Shown: piece by piece, positions 18,607 through 26,840 of the stretch
How the letters are laid out: each line of letters starts with the position of its first letter
Numbering within the stretch: the first letter of the stretch is position 1
NCBI RefSeq assembly: GCF_026020075.1
Contig: NZ_CP102772.1
Coordinates: 2,666,001 to 2,730,000 of the forward strand
DNA: 64,000 bases
Origin: Bosea sp. NBC_00550
Lineage (GTDB): Bacteria; Pseudomonadota; Alphaproteobacteria; Rhizobiales; Beijerinckiaceae
Direction of reading: 5' to 3'
Made by a program: the position numbers and the translations under genes
The notes under the pieces: model-generated
The model's database searches: none
Told to the model about the DNA's origin: nothing
The model's input: the letters and a program-made list of their open reading frames with translations, nothing else

Positions 18607-19416
18607 ATTCGCGCTCAGGGCCATCCTGATTTGCCTGATCGTCGTATGGTCGCTCTTTCCTGTCGCCTATATCGTCGTCAATTCCTTCAAGTTCCAACGC
18701 GACATCTTCGCTTTCCCGCCAAGAATTTTCTTTACGCCGACCTGGGGTAACTACGCCGATTTGTGGAACAACTACCCTGACTTCCTCGGCTTCGTAGCCA
18801 ACAGCCTCGTCATCTCGATTCTCGCGACCCATGCTGTCGGTCTTTGCGGCCGCTTGCGCCGGCGACATCTATTCGCGCTGTCGCTCAGCGCTCTTGTCCG
18901 CATCGCCCTTCTATCTCATCGCCATCCGCCTGCTGCCGCCCCTCGTCATCACCATTCCGCTGTTCCCATGGGTCAATCGGCTCGGCCTCGCTGATAGCCA
19001 CCTGATCCTCATCCTGCTCTACGCAACCTTCTGGGTGCCTGAATGTGCTGATCATGAAGGAGTTCATCGATCAGATTCCCAGGGAGCTCGACGAGTCAGC
19101 CACCGTCGACGGCGCTAGCGAGAGTCAAATTTTGCGCTACGTTATCGCGCCTCTCGCTGTCCAGGGCATGGTGGCGTGCGCGGTATTCGTCTTCGTCTTC
19201 TCGTGGAACGAGTATGTCTACGCCTTCATATTCACCATTCAGCACGCAAAGACGACGCCGCTCATCTTGAGCGAACTGATGGATCCAGTCACCGGCACCA
19301 ATTACGGCGTCCTGTTCGCGGCCGCGACCGTCCAGCTCGTTCCCATCCTGATCGTCGTCATGGCGTTGCAGCGCTTCCTGGTCGCGGGCCTGACGACGGG
19401 GGCGGTCAAGGGGTGA
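18590..19416 (+). pseudogene. Sugar ABC permease (MalG type), two frameshifts
   Basis: A full-length MalG-like permease is readable only by changing frame twice. Frame one runs from MTRSLKFALRAILICLIVVW to NSLVISILAT (about 18830). Frame two runs MLSVFAAACAGDIYSR to LLYATFWV (about 19037). Frame three runs VLIMKEFIDQIPRELDESA to the end at 19416 (GLTTGAVKG). The EAA loop is in the third frame. With its partner also truncated, this transporter is dead. Confidence 0.87.
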
Positions 19417-19461
19417 TGCTCGTTTAATCGCCGGCCTGTCGCGGGGGAGCCGACAATATCG

Positions 19462-20279
19462 GGCTCTGTTGCAAACTCTTTCTACGTCCGGTTTCGGATT
19501 GGGCTCCAGCCTCTTTCGGAGAGATCCCATGTTCAAAGGCCGCCATTTCGAGCCGTCTGCGATCGTGCTTTGCGTTCGCTGGTATCTGGCTTACGCACTG
19601 AGCCTACGCGACCTTCGGGAAATGATGGCGGAGCGTGGCATCAGCATTGACCACTCGACGATTCATCGCTGGGTCGTTCATTTCTCACCCTTGCTGCTTG
19701 AACGCTTCAACCGGCGCAAGCGCGCGGTGACCGGGAAATGGCATATCGACGAGACCTACATCAGGGTGCGTGGACAATGGATGTACCTCTACCGCGCCAT
19801 CGACAGCGTCGGCGACACGGTGGAGTTCCATTTCAGCGAGCATCGCGACCTGCCGGCGGCCAAGGCTTTCTTCAGAAAGGCTCTGGAGCGCCATGATCGA
19901 CCGGATCGCGTCGTCATCGACGGTAGCCAAACCAACCGGGCGGCGGTCGTGTCCTGTGATGCGATACATCGATTGCAGGATCGGTCACGGCGCCGGCTGA
20001 AACCGATCCAGGTCCGCCAGAGCCAATATTTGAATAACCGCATCGAGCAGGATCATCGTCGAATCAAACGTCGTGTTCGGCCGATGCTTGGTTTCAAATC
20101 TCTCGCGACCGCCAGCGTCGTCCTATCCGGCATCGAATTGGTTCACATGATGCGGAAACGGCAGGCAAGGTTTGCCTTAAACCCCTCCCCGTCCATTGCC
20201 GAGCAGTTCACAATCCTCGCAGCATAAACCAGGCCCGACATGAAACGTCTTTGACCACGCCAGAATTTGCAACGGAGCC
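19462..20279 (+). mobile_element. IS6-family insertion sequence, copy 1
   Basis: Complete 818-bp element. The left end GGCTCTGTTGCAAA (19462-19475) and right end TTTGCAACGGAGCC (20266-20279) are inverted repeats differing at one base. It holds one transposase gene on the plus strand. Flanking 8-mers (caatatcg and gatcgggg) are not direct repeats, so this copy does not show a simple target duplication. A second copy in reverse orientation lies at 25804-26620. Confidence 0.93.
19529..20227 (+). CDS. IS6-family transposase (copy 1)
   Basis: 232-aa DDE transposase. N-terminal helix-turn-helix (SIDHSTIHRWVVHF), then DDE residues in WHIDETYIRVRG, VVIDGSQTNRA and NNRIEQDHRRIKRRVRPMLG. The ATG at 19529 (MFKGRHFEPSAIV) is the normal start for the family. 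Length matches IS26-like enzymes. It appears intact and could supply transposase for both copies. Confidence 0.93.
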   Translation: MFKGRHFEPSAIVLCVRWYLAYALSLRDLREMMAERGISIDHSTIHRWVVHFSPLLLERFNRRKRAVTGKWHIDETYIRVRGQWMYLYRAIDSVGDTVEFHFSEHRDLPAAKAFFRKALERHDRPDRVVIDGSQTNRAAVVSCDAIHRLQDRSRRRLKPIQVRQSQYLNNRIEQDHRRIKRRVRPMLGFKSLATASVVLSGIELVHMMRKRQARFALNPSPSIAEQFTILAA

Positions 20280-20340
20280 GATCGGGGTCGTGAGTTGGCC
20301 GCCGGTGGCGCGACTGGTGAGAGGGGAGGTGCTGGCAGGG
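20280..20340 (+). pseudogene. Possible DppC-type permease scrap at the IS border
   Basis: Immediately after the IS right end one frame reads IGVVSWPPVARLVRGEVLA, which looks like the conserved loop of DppC-type permeases. Only about 20 residues match before similarity ends. The match is short and made by eye, so it is uncertain. Confidence 0.35.
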
Positions 20341-20564
20341 TCGGCGCTTCGAGGGACTGTTAAGAGAACGTTACAATTGCCCCCTAAGCAGTGCTCTGAT
20401 GACCCAGCTTCGGATCGCGCGACAATCACCCGCTTTATGTCCAACATATCAGCTAATAGTATCTTAAAATTGCGGTCTTCGTTTCCATATGGCCAACAAT
20501 TGGGTTGCAACTGCCCTTTTGATGGATATGGTCTAGTTGAATTCTGGCGGATAGGTGGACGCAT
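20341..20564. promoter_or_regulatory. AT-rich leader of the GntR/GDPD operon
   Basis: No gene is seen. About 20400-20545 is AT-rich (atcagctaatagtatcttaaaa in part) and holds the palindrome CCATATGG and a TGGTCTAGTTG element about 30 nt before the GntR start. It probably contains the promoter and an autoregulatory site of the GntR gene. Confidence 0.4.
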
Positions 20565-21254
20565 TTGACATCGATCGAAGAGCTTTCAGCCGTCGAACGC
20601 ACGGTCGGCGGAATCAGAGAGTTCATGCGTGCTGGCCGGCTGAAAGTCGGCGACTCCCTGCCGACCGAGGCCGAACTCGCGTCTCAATGTGGTGCCAGCC
20701 GCAACACGGTCAGAGAAGCGCTTCGGACTCTTAGGGCGTATGGCATCGTGGAGACGCGGCAGAAGGCCGGCGCCGTCATCACCGATCGGCGCCAGGACGC
20801 CGTCATGAACGTCTTTTCTTTCGCGATGGACCTGTCGGCCGGGACGTTTCGCGACATCCAGAGTTTCCGGCAGATCATCGAGACGAGCATCGGCGGTCAG
20901 CTCATCGCCAAGATCGACATCGCCATGATCGACGCGGCCGAGGCCGCCAACCACGCCATGGCGAATGCATCCGACGCCGCTTCGGCCGCGCCGCTCGATT
21001 TCGCCTTTCATCGCATCATCATCGACGCGGTCAGCAACGAGACGCTGTCCGAGATCTATCGGATGTTCAAACCGTTGATGATCAAGGCGATCGAGATGGG
21101 CAAGGCCCGCGATCTTTCTGCAGCTATCGAGGAGCATAGGCTTATTCTGCAGGCGCTGCGCGACAAGGACGCCCTCGCCTACGCCTTCCATGCGGCCTCG
21201 CATGCCCGCTTCGGGATGGAGTGCCTGAGCGAAGCGGCTGTGGTCGCGGGCTAG
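20565..21254 (+). CDS. GntR-family regulator, FadR/FCD subfamily
   Basis: 229 aa with a TTG start preceded by GGTGG. A winged helix (about residues 10-75: LPTEAELASQCGASRNTVR) is followed by an FCD domain (about 95-215) with DFAFHRIIIDAVSN and the HAASHARFG tail. First gene of the cargo operon inside the IS6 pair, 60 bp before the binding-protein gene. It probably controls the transporter and GDPD genes that follow. Confidence 0.85.
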   Translation: MTSIEELSAVERTVGGIREFMRAGRLKVGDSLPTEAELASQCGASRNTVREALRTLRAYGIVETRQKAGAVITDRRQDAVMNVFSFAMDLSAGTFRDIQSFRQIIETSIGGQLIAKIDIAMIDAAEAANHAMANASDAASAAPLDFAFHRIIIDAVSNETLSEIYRMFKPLMIKAIEMGKARDLSAAIEEHRLILQALRDKDALAYAFHAASHARFGMECLSEAAVVAG

Positions 21255-21314
21255 CTGCACGGCATAGAAGTCCGGGCTCGTGGCCCGGCAGGTTCTGGGA
21301 CGGGGACTGTCAGG

Positions 21315-22907
21315 ATGATGAAGACAATGATCGCGGCGGCGCTGGCATGCGGCGCTCTTTATGCCAGCCTGCCGGCCTCGCCGGCGCTGGCCCAGCAGTC
21401 CAACTTGACGGTGGCGGTCAACGACCTGCCCCGGACGCTCGATCCCGGCGAGACGCCCGGCAATGTCGATGTTCGCGTGTACTACAACATCTTCGACACG
21501 CTGATCCGGCGCGACTTCGCCCATCCCGCGGCCGATGGCGGGGCAAAGCTCGTTCCGGGCCTGGCGGAAAGTTGGGCCTGGACATCCCCGACGACCTTCG
21601 ACGTCAAACTGCGGGACGGGGTGACGTGCCATGACGGCACACCTTTCGATGCAGACGATGTCATGACAACATTTTCGTCCGAGCGCCTCTGGGGCGCCGA
21701 CAGCTACTATCCGGAGGGACGCGTCTATTTCGGCATGCTGAAGGACGTGCAGAAGCTGGATGGTCGGACGGTGCGCTTCGTCACCGCCGCGCCCGATCTT
21801 GCGCTCGAGCACCGGCTGTCCAGCTATATCTCCTTCGTGATCTGCGACAGCGCCTGGAACGCATCGCGCAAGGAGGGGGTCGGCCACAAGGTCTGGATGG
21901 CGGAAGCCGCCCGCGCGCTTCGTGCCAAGCCGATCGGCACCGGACCTTATCGCTTCGTCGACTACACCCGCAACGACAGGTTGCGGCTGCAGGCCTTCGA
22001 CAAGTATTTCGAAGGCAAACCCGCCGCCGAGATGGTGACCTTCCGCTCGGTGCCGGAGGTCTCGGCTCGCGTTGCCGGCCTGATCGCCGGCGATTTCGAC
22101 ATCATCGTCGATCTGCCGCCCGACCAGTGGAAGAACATCGCGAAATATCCGGATCTGAAGTTGATGCCGGCGGCTTTGGAGAACACCCATGTCGTGACCT
22201 TCAACATGAACGATCCGGTGCTGGCCGACAAAAAGCTGCGCCATGCCATGAGCCTGGCGATCGATCGCAAGGCGCTGGTCGATTCACTGTGGGACGGCAA
22301 GACCTACACGCCCAACGGTCATCAACTGGAAAGCTTCGGTCCGCTCTATATCAAGGACCGCCCGGGCTATACCTTTGACCTCGAAAAGGCCAAGCAGCTC
22401 GTCAAGGAAAGCAGCTACAAGGGCCAGGAGATCGTCTACCGGCTGGTGCCGAGCGTCTATCTCTACGGGCCGGAAGCCGCGCAGAGCATGCAGGAGATGT
22501 GGCGCGCAATCGGCGTCAATGTTCGGCTTGACTTCGTCGATTCCTCCAAGGACCAACAGAAACCAGGCCAGCAGCTGACGCCGTGGTCGAACACCTTCCG
22601 GATCCCCGATCCGACCGGCTCGCTGCTGGTACTATGGGGGCCGGAATCGGACATGCAGAAGGGCCAGAAGCTCTACAAGGCCAATCCGGAGTTCAACGAG
22701 CTCGCCCGGGAGCTCTACACCTCGAATGATCAGGCCGAACGTCGCCGCATCTTCGCCCGCGCGCTCGACCTGTTCGAGGACGATATGCCGATGACGATGC
22801 TCTACAACCCGGCTCCGGCCTATGCGACGAAGAAGATCATCAACTGGATGCCCTATTCGCATTACTACATGGACCTGCGCCCGACGAACTTCTCATTCGC
22901 CAAATGA
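21315..22907 (+). CDS. ABC transporter substrate-binding protein, family 5
   Basis: 530 aa with a Sec signal (MMKTMIAAALACGALYASLP, cleavage near ALAQQ). It contains the standard DppA-like features: RTLDPGETPGNVDV, VTCHDGTPFDADDV, KPIGTGPYRFVDY and LRHAMSLAIDRKALVD. Length is normal for peptide/opine/oligosaccharide binders. The gene for a phosphodiesterase follows, with a stem-loop between them. Substrate unknown. Confidence 0.88.
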   Translation: MMKTMIAAALACGALYASLPASPALAQQSNLTVAVNDLPRTLDPGETPGNVDVRVYYNIFDTLIRRDFAHPAADGGAKLVPGLAESWAWTSPTTFDVKLRDGVTCHDGTPFDADDVMTTFSSERLWGADSYYPEGRVYFGMLKDVQKLDGRTVRFVTAAPDLALEHRLSSYISFVICDSAWNASRKEGVGHKVWMAEAARALRAKPIGTGPYRFVDYTRNDRLRLQAFDKYFEGKPAAEMVTFRSVPEVSARVAGLIAGDFDIIVDLPPDQWKNIAKYPDLKLMPAALENTHVVTFNMNDPVLADKKLRHAMSLAIDRKALVDSLWDGKTYTPNGHQLESFGPLYIKDRPGYTFDLEKAKQLVKESSYKGQEIVYRLVPSVYLYGPEAAQSMQEMWRAIGVNVRLDFVDSSKDQQKPGQQLTPWSNTFRIPDPTGSLLVLWGPESDMQKGQKLYKANPEFNELARELYTSNDQAERRRIFARALDLFEDDMPMTMLYNPAPAYATKKIINWMPYSHYYMDLRPTNFSFAK

Positions 22908-22950
22908 TCGGCGTGCCGGCGTCGGCGACCTCCGGCGCACTGATACGATT

Positions 22951-22971
22951 GGGCCGCGCATCGTGCGGCCC
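22951..22971 (+). promoter_or_regulatory. Intercistronic stem-loop after the binding-protein gene
   Basis: GGGCCGC, 7-nt loop, GCGGCCC: 7-bp perfect stem 44 nt after the binding-protein stop and 46 nt before the GDPD start. No T-run. It sits in the same relative place as the stem-loops at 15830 and 46178. Confidence 0.5.
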
Positions 22972-23016
22972 ATGCCTTCGCAATGACCGCTCCACCAAAG
23001 ACATCGAGATGACATC

Positions 23017-23742
23017 GTGACGAAACCTTTGGTGATCGCTCATCGGGGCTATTCCGCCCGCTATCCCGAAAACACGATCGCCTCCTATGAGGCGGCGATC
23101 GCAATGGGCGCCGACATCATCGAGAGCGATGCCCGACTGTCGTCCGACAGCGTCGCCTTCTCCTGCCATGATGCGGATTTCAAGCGGCTTCTAGGCGATG
23201 TCCGCACGGTGGCGGAGATGACAGAGGCGGAACTGAAGGCAATCGTCCTTCCCGACGGCAGCCGTCCCTTGCTCCTGGAGGAGGTGCTCGAGCAGATCAG
23301 CCCGTTCCGCAAGGTGCTGATCGACGTCAAGACGCAGGACGCCGCGATCATCGACGTCGTCATCGCCGACATCCGCAAAACCGGCGCGCTCGCCGATGTC
23401 TGGGTAGGTGTGCGCGATCTCAACCAGGCCAGGCAGATCAAGGCGGCGGAGCCCAACGTTGCCGTGCTGGCCTTCCTACCGGACTACACGCGCGCCGCCG
23501 AGTTCGCCGCGGCCGGCGCCACGGCCTTCCGCGTCTGGGAAGGCCATCTCGGGCAGGCGGCCGTGCAGGCGCTGTTTCCCCGCCTGCCGGTGTGGGTCAC
23601 AATGGGGCATATGGAAACGCCCTATTGTGTCGGTGATACGGATCCGGAGCGTCTTGCGAAGGTATTGGCGCTGAAGCCAAGCGGGGTCCTCATCAACGAC
23701 CTGTCGTTGATGCTGCCGGCGCCTGCACGCGACTTCGACTGA
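23017..23742 (+). CDS. Glycerophosphodiester phosphodiesterase (GDPD) family protein
   Basis: 241-aa TIM-barrel phosphodiesterase that would release glycerol-3-phosphate, or a related phosphate, from a diester. Catalytic and metal residues are in place: AHRGY with ENTIASY at the N-terminus, IESDARLSSD (E and D ligands) and SCHDADF (second catalytic His). No signal peptide, so it is cytosolic. It sits between a family-5 binding protein and DppBC permeases, suggesting a phosphodiester-type substrate imported by that transporter. That pairing is unusual, because glycerophosphodiesters normally enter through Ugp-type transporters. Confidence 0.88.
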   Translation: MTKPLVIAHRGYSARYPENTIASYEAAIAMGADIIESDARLSSDSVAFSCHDADFKRLLGDVRTVAEMTEAELKAIVLPDGSRPLLLEEVLEQISPFRKVLIDVKTQDAAIIDVVIADIRKTGALADVWVGVRDLNQARQIKAAEPNVAVLAFLPDYTRAAEFAAAGATAFRVWEGHLGQAAVQALFPRLPVWVTMGHMETPYCVGDTDPERLAKVLALKPSGVLINDLSLMLPAPARDFD

Positions 23743-23752
23743 GGAAATCGCG

Positions 23753-24679
23753 TTGGCCAGCTCTTCCATCGGCTTCAAGCTTTTGCGCGCCGTACTCACG
23801 ATCTGGATCGTGACCACATTCACCTTCATGGCCCTGAACCTGTCGGGCGATCCGATCGAGGCGCTGGTTGGCGACCAGGCCTCGCCGGCGACAATCGCGG
23901 AATACAGGGCGAAGTTCGGGTTCGACCGGTCGCTGCCCGAGCAGTACCTGTCCTATCTCTGGAACATCGCGCATGGCGACTTCGGCGTCTCGCTGTCGGA
24001 CCAGCGGCCGGCGCTGGACCTGATCCTCCAGGCGCTGCCCAATACGGCGCGGCTCGGGCTCACCGCCTTCGGCCTGGGCGTGACGCTGGGCGTGTTACTT
24101 GGCATCGCGGCGGCGCTGAATCGGAACTCCACGATCGACCGATTGGTAATGAGCTTCGCGGTCTTCGGCTTCAGCATACCTAGCTTTTTCCTCGGCATCA
24201 TCCTCATCCTGCTCTTTGCAGTGCAGATCCGCCTGCTGCCCAGCTCGGGGGCGGATTCGCTTGCTCATCTCGTGCTGCCGGCGATCACGCTCGGTACCAA
24301 TTTTGCCGGCATCTTCGCGCGCTTCACGCGTTCTTCGATGCTCGAGGTGCTCAACCAGCAATATATCACGGCGGCGCGGGCGCGCGGCATTCCCGCCTTC
24401 TCGCGCGTCCTCATCCATGCACTGCCCAATGCCGCCATCCCGATCCTGACCGTGATCGGCCTCAAGCTCGGCGACCTCGTCGCCGGCTCGATCATCGTCG
24501 AGACCGTGTTCGCCTGGCCCGGCATCGGCCGCCTGCTTGTGGGTGCGATCAATGCGCGGGATTTTGCCGTGGTGCAGGCGATTGTGATCCTGACCGCGAT
24601 CACGATGGTGCTGGCCAACCTTTTGGTCGACGCAGCCTATGTCCTGGTCGATCCGCGCATGCGGGAGCAGGGCCGATGA
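23753..24679 (+). CDS. ABC transporter permease, DppB type
   Basis: 308 aa from a TTG start with GAGG 8 nt upstream. N-terminal GFKLLRAVLTIWIVTTFTF, central EAA-like region (ARGIPAFSRVLIHALPN) and C-terminal DAAYVLVDPRMR are all as expected. It overlaps the DppC gene by 4 bp (ATGA). Confidence 0.9.
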   Translation: MASSSIGFKLLRAVLTIWIVTTFTFMALNLSGDPIEALVGDQASPATIAEYRAKFGFDRSLPEQYLSYLWNIAHGDFGVSLSDQRPALDLILQALPNTARLGLTAFGLGVTLGVLLGIAAALNRNSTIDRLVMSFAVFGFSIPSFFLGIILILLFAVQIRLLPSSGADSLAHLVLPAITLGTNFAGIFARFTRSSMLEVLNQQYITAARARGIPAFSRVLIHALPNAAIPILTVIGLKLGDLVAGSIIVETVFAWPGIGRLLVGAINARDFAVVQAIVILTAITMVLANLLVDAAYVLVDPRMREQGR

Positions 24680-25554
24680 GCGAGATGGCCGCCCCAGAAG
24701 CTCCTCCCGTCGCTCGCGCGCGACGGCGCTATCCTCCGCTGCTGGTGATCGCGGCGCTGGCGTTTCTGGCTACCATCGTGGCCGTCTTCGCGCTGGCCGA
24801 CCTGCTTGCACCCTTCGACTATCGCGCCCAGGCGCTGCGCAACCGCCTCGCGCCGCCGGTCTTCCTCGGCGGTAGCTGGAGCCATCTGCTAGGCACCGAC
24901 GAACTCGGCCGCGACACCTTCAGCCGCTTGCTTTTTGCCATTCGCTTCAGCCTTCTGGCCGCTTTCGGCGGCACCGTCATCGGCGCGCTGATCGGCACCA
25001 CGCTCGGCTTCATCGCCGCGCATTTCCGCGGCGTAGTCGAGGAAACAATCGTGATGCTGGCGGATGTGCAGGCCTCGCTGCCGTTCATGCTGATCGCATT
25101 GTCGCTGATCGCCGTCTTCGGAAGCAGCTTTCTGCTCTTCGTCATCATCATGGGGTTCTATGGCTGGGAGACGTTCGCGCGGCTGACGCGCAGCGCCGTG
25201 CTCGCAACCATGGGCAAGGGCTATGCTGAGGCGGTCACCGCGCTCGGCGCGACGCCCGCACGCATCTACCTGAGACACGTCCTGCCTAATATTCTCGGCG
25301 TGCTGATCGTCCAGTTCTCGCTGAACTTCCCGCAGGTCATCCTTCTCGAGGCCTCGCTCAGCTTCCTCGGGCTTGGCATCCGCCCGCCGCTGACGAGCCT
25401 GGGCCAGATGCTCGGCGCGGGGCGCGCCTATCTCACCACCGCCTGGTGGATCGCCGTGATACCGGGCCTGGTGATCTTCCTGACCACCGTCTCGATCTCG
25501 ATCATCGGCGACTGGCTGCGCGATCGGTTCGATCCGACCTTGCGCAACACCTGA
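24676..25554 (+). CDS. ABC transporter permease, DppC type
   Basis: 292 aa. Contains LLGTDELGRDTFSRLLF, the EAA-like loop (ALGATPARIYLRHVLPN) and the C-terminal GDWLRDRFDPTLR typical of DppC. No ATPase gene follows: the operon runs into a short ORF and then the IS6 copy. The ATPases may have been lost, or are supplied by another cassette. Confidence 0.9.
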   Translation: MSEMAAPEAPPVARARRRYPPLLVIAALAFLATIVAVFALADLLAPFDYRAQALRNRLAPPVFLGGSWSHLLGTDELGRDTFSRLLFAIRFSLLAAFGGTVIGALIGTTLGFIAAHFRGVVEETIVMLADVQASLPFMLIALSLIAVFGSSFLLFVIIMGFYGWETFARLTRSAVLATMGKGYAEAVTALGATPARIYLRHVLPNILGVLIVQFSLNFPQVILLEASLSFLGLGIRPPLTSLGQMLGAGRAYLTTAWWIAVIPGLVIFLTTVSISIIGDWLRDRFDPTLRNT

Positions 25555-25593
25555 CGCCATTGGGTCCCGACACAATAGGAGTACAGGGGGAGC

Positions 25594-25803
25594 ATGGCGT
25601 TCCATCGCTTTACCCCGACCAGCTATTCGAATGTCGTGTCCATCGATCATCGAGACGGACGCTTGCTTCTTCACCGTCGTCCCGACGGAGAAAATGCTAA
25701 CGCGGCGACGACTGATGACGAAGGGCTACCGACCCGAGATTTCGATAACCGCCCCATGGTTCACTGCTCAGGAGCATTGCGGGGCATGCCTGGTTGTCGA
25801 ACT
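25594..25803 (+). pseudogene. Gene start of unknown function, truncated by IS6 copy 2
   Basis: An ATG with a strong GGGGGAG 3 nt upstream begins a frame (MAFHRFTPTSYSNVVSID) that runs into the IS end at 25804. It looks like the 5' end of the next gene of the transporter operon. The opening residues vaguely recall acetamidase/formamidase-type starts, but too little remains to assign it. Confidence 0.4.
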
Positions 25804-26620
25804 GGCTCCGTTGCAAATTCTGGCGTGGTCAAAGACGTTTCATGTCGGGCCTGGTTTATGCTGCGAGGATTGTGAACTGCTCGGCAATGGACGGGGAGGG
25901 GTTTAAGGCAAACCTTGCCTGCCGTTTCCGCATCATGTGAACCAATTCGATGCCGGATAGGACGACGCTGGCGGTCGCGAGAGATTTGAAACCAAGCATC
26001 GGCCGAACACGACGTTTGATTCGACGATGATCCTGCTCGATGCGGTTATTCAAATATTGGCTCTGGCGGACCTGGATCGGTTTCAGCCGGCGCCGTGACC
26101 GATCCTGCAATCGATGTATCGCATCACAGGACACGACCGCCGCCCGGTTGGTTTGGCTACCGTCGATGACGACGCGATCCGGTCGATCATGGCGCTCCAG
26201 AGCCTTTCTGAAGAAAGCCTTGGCCGCCGGCAGGTCGCGATGCTCGCTGAAATGGAACTCCACCGTGTCGCCGACGCTGTCGATGGCGCGGTAGAGGTAC
26301 ATCCATTGTCCACGCACCCTGATGTAGGTCTCGTCGATATGCCATTTCCCGGTCACCGCGCGCTTGCGCCGGTTGAAGCGTTCCAGCAGCAAGGGTGAGA
26401 AATGAACGACCCAGCGATGGATCGTCGAGTGGTCAATGCTGATGCCACGCTCCGCCATCATTTCCCGAAGGTCGCGTAGGCTCAGTCCGTAAGCCAGATA
26501 CCAGCGAACGCAAAGCACGATCACAGACGGCTCGAAATGGCGGCCTTTGAACAGGGATCTCTCCGAAAGAGGCTGGAGCCCAATCCGAAACCGGACGTAG
26601 AAAGAGTTTGCAACAGAGCC
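25804..26620 (-). mobile_element. IS6-family insertion sequence, copy 2 (inverted)
   Basis: 817-bp element, reverse orientation relative to copy 1, with the same ends (GGCTCCGTTGCAAA at 25804 and TTTGCAACAGAGCC ending at 26620). It is one base shorter than copy 1 because the A of the transposase ATG is missing, and it has two visible substitutions near the N-terminus (A to V, A to G). Flanking 8-mers gtcgaact and catcccgt are not direct repeats. Confidence 0.93.
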
Positions 26621-26623
26621 CAT
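25856..26623 (-). CDS. IS6-family transposase (copy 2), normal start codon lost
   Basis: Same DDE transposase body as copy 1, but a 1-bp deletion turns CCCATGTTC into CCCTGTTC. The reading frame is now open through the IS end, and its first ATG (26623) lies 3 nt outside the element in host DNA, giving a 255-aa reading (MGSVANSFYVRFRIGLQPL and so on). Translation might also begin at CTG 26554. Whether functional protein is made is unclear, since neither start has a good ribosome-binding site. Confidence 0.8.
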   Translation of the reverse strand: MGSVANSFYVRFRIGLQPLSERSLFKGRHFEPSVIVLCVRWYLAYGLSLRDLREMMAERGISIDHSTIHRWVVHFSPLLLERFNRRKRAVTGKWHIDETYIRVRGQWMYLYRAIDSVGDTVEFHFSEHRDLPAAKAFFRKALERHDRPDRVVIDGSQTNRAAVVSCDAIHRLQDRSRRRLKPIQVRQSQYLNNRIEQDHRRIKRRVRPMLGFKSLATASVVLSGIELVHMMRKRQARFALNPSPSIAEQFTILAA

Positions 26624-26792
26624 CCCGTTTCCATGGGTCTACAATGTCGGGGCCACGCTCGAAGGCTTCGCCCGGGTACGCGCATTGGCCAAAAGCGAGG
26701 CACTCGTGATCCCCGGCCCCGACCCGCAGATCATCGTGCGGTTTCCGCCGTCTCGGACGCCGCGAAGGGCTTCGTCGTCCGGCTCGATTGAG
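26624..26792 (+). pseudogene. 3' fragment of an MBL-fold metallo-hydrolase
   Basis: Just outside IS copy 2 the plus strand reads FPWVYNVGATLEGFARVRAL and ALVIPGPDP, then, after a 1-nt frame change, AVSDAAKGFVVRLD and stop. This resembles the C-terminus of AHL-lactonase-like metallo-beta-lactamase-fold proteins. The 5' part of the gene is missing. It ends about 50 bp from the convergent binding-protein gene. Confidence 0.65.
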
Positions 26793-26840
26793 TGTCCGCC
26801 GCGACCAGTCGAGGTCGCGGCGGCGCGTCATCGCCTGCAA

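Larger units (their letters stand above)
19462..26620. mobile_element. Composite-like region bounded by two inverted IS6 copies
   Basis: Two IS6 copies that differ at only a few positions flank 5.5 kb of cargo: GntR regulator, family-5 binding protein, GDPD, DppB, DppC and a truncated ORF. Genes are broken at the borders: a DppC-like scrap inside the left border, a truncated ORF inside the right border, and an MBL-fold 3' fragment outside the right border. No matching target duplication was found for the outer flanks. The structure may therefore result from IS6-type cointegrate events or deletions instead of one clean transposition. Confidence 0.6.

Noticed and set aside
19454..20287. Target-site duplication around IS6 copy 1
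   Set aside because: The 8-mers caatatcg and gatcgggg differ, and the outer and inner flanks of copy 2 (catcccgt, gtcgaact) do not match them in either orientation.
20586..22244. 552-aa minus-strand frame opposite the GntR and binding-protein genes
   Set aside because: Spans two well-supported plus-strand genes and the gap between them, with no recognisable motif.
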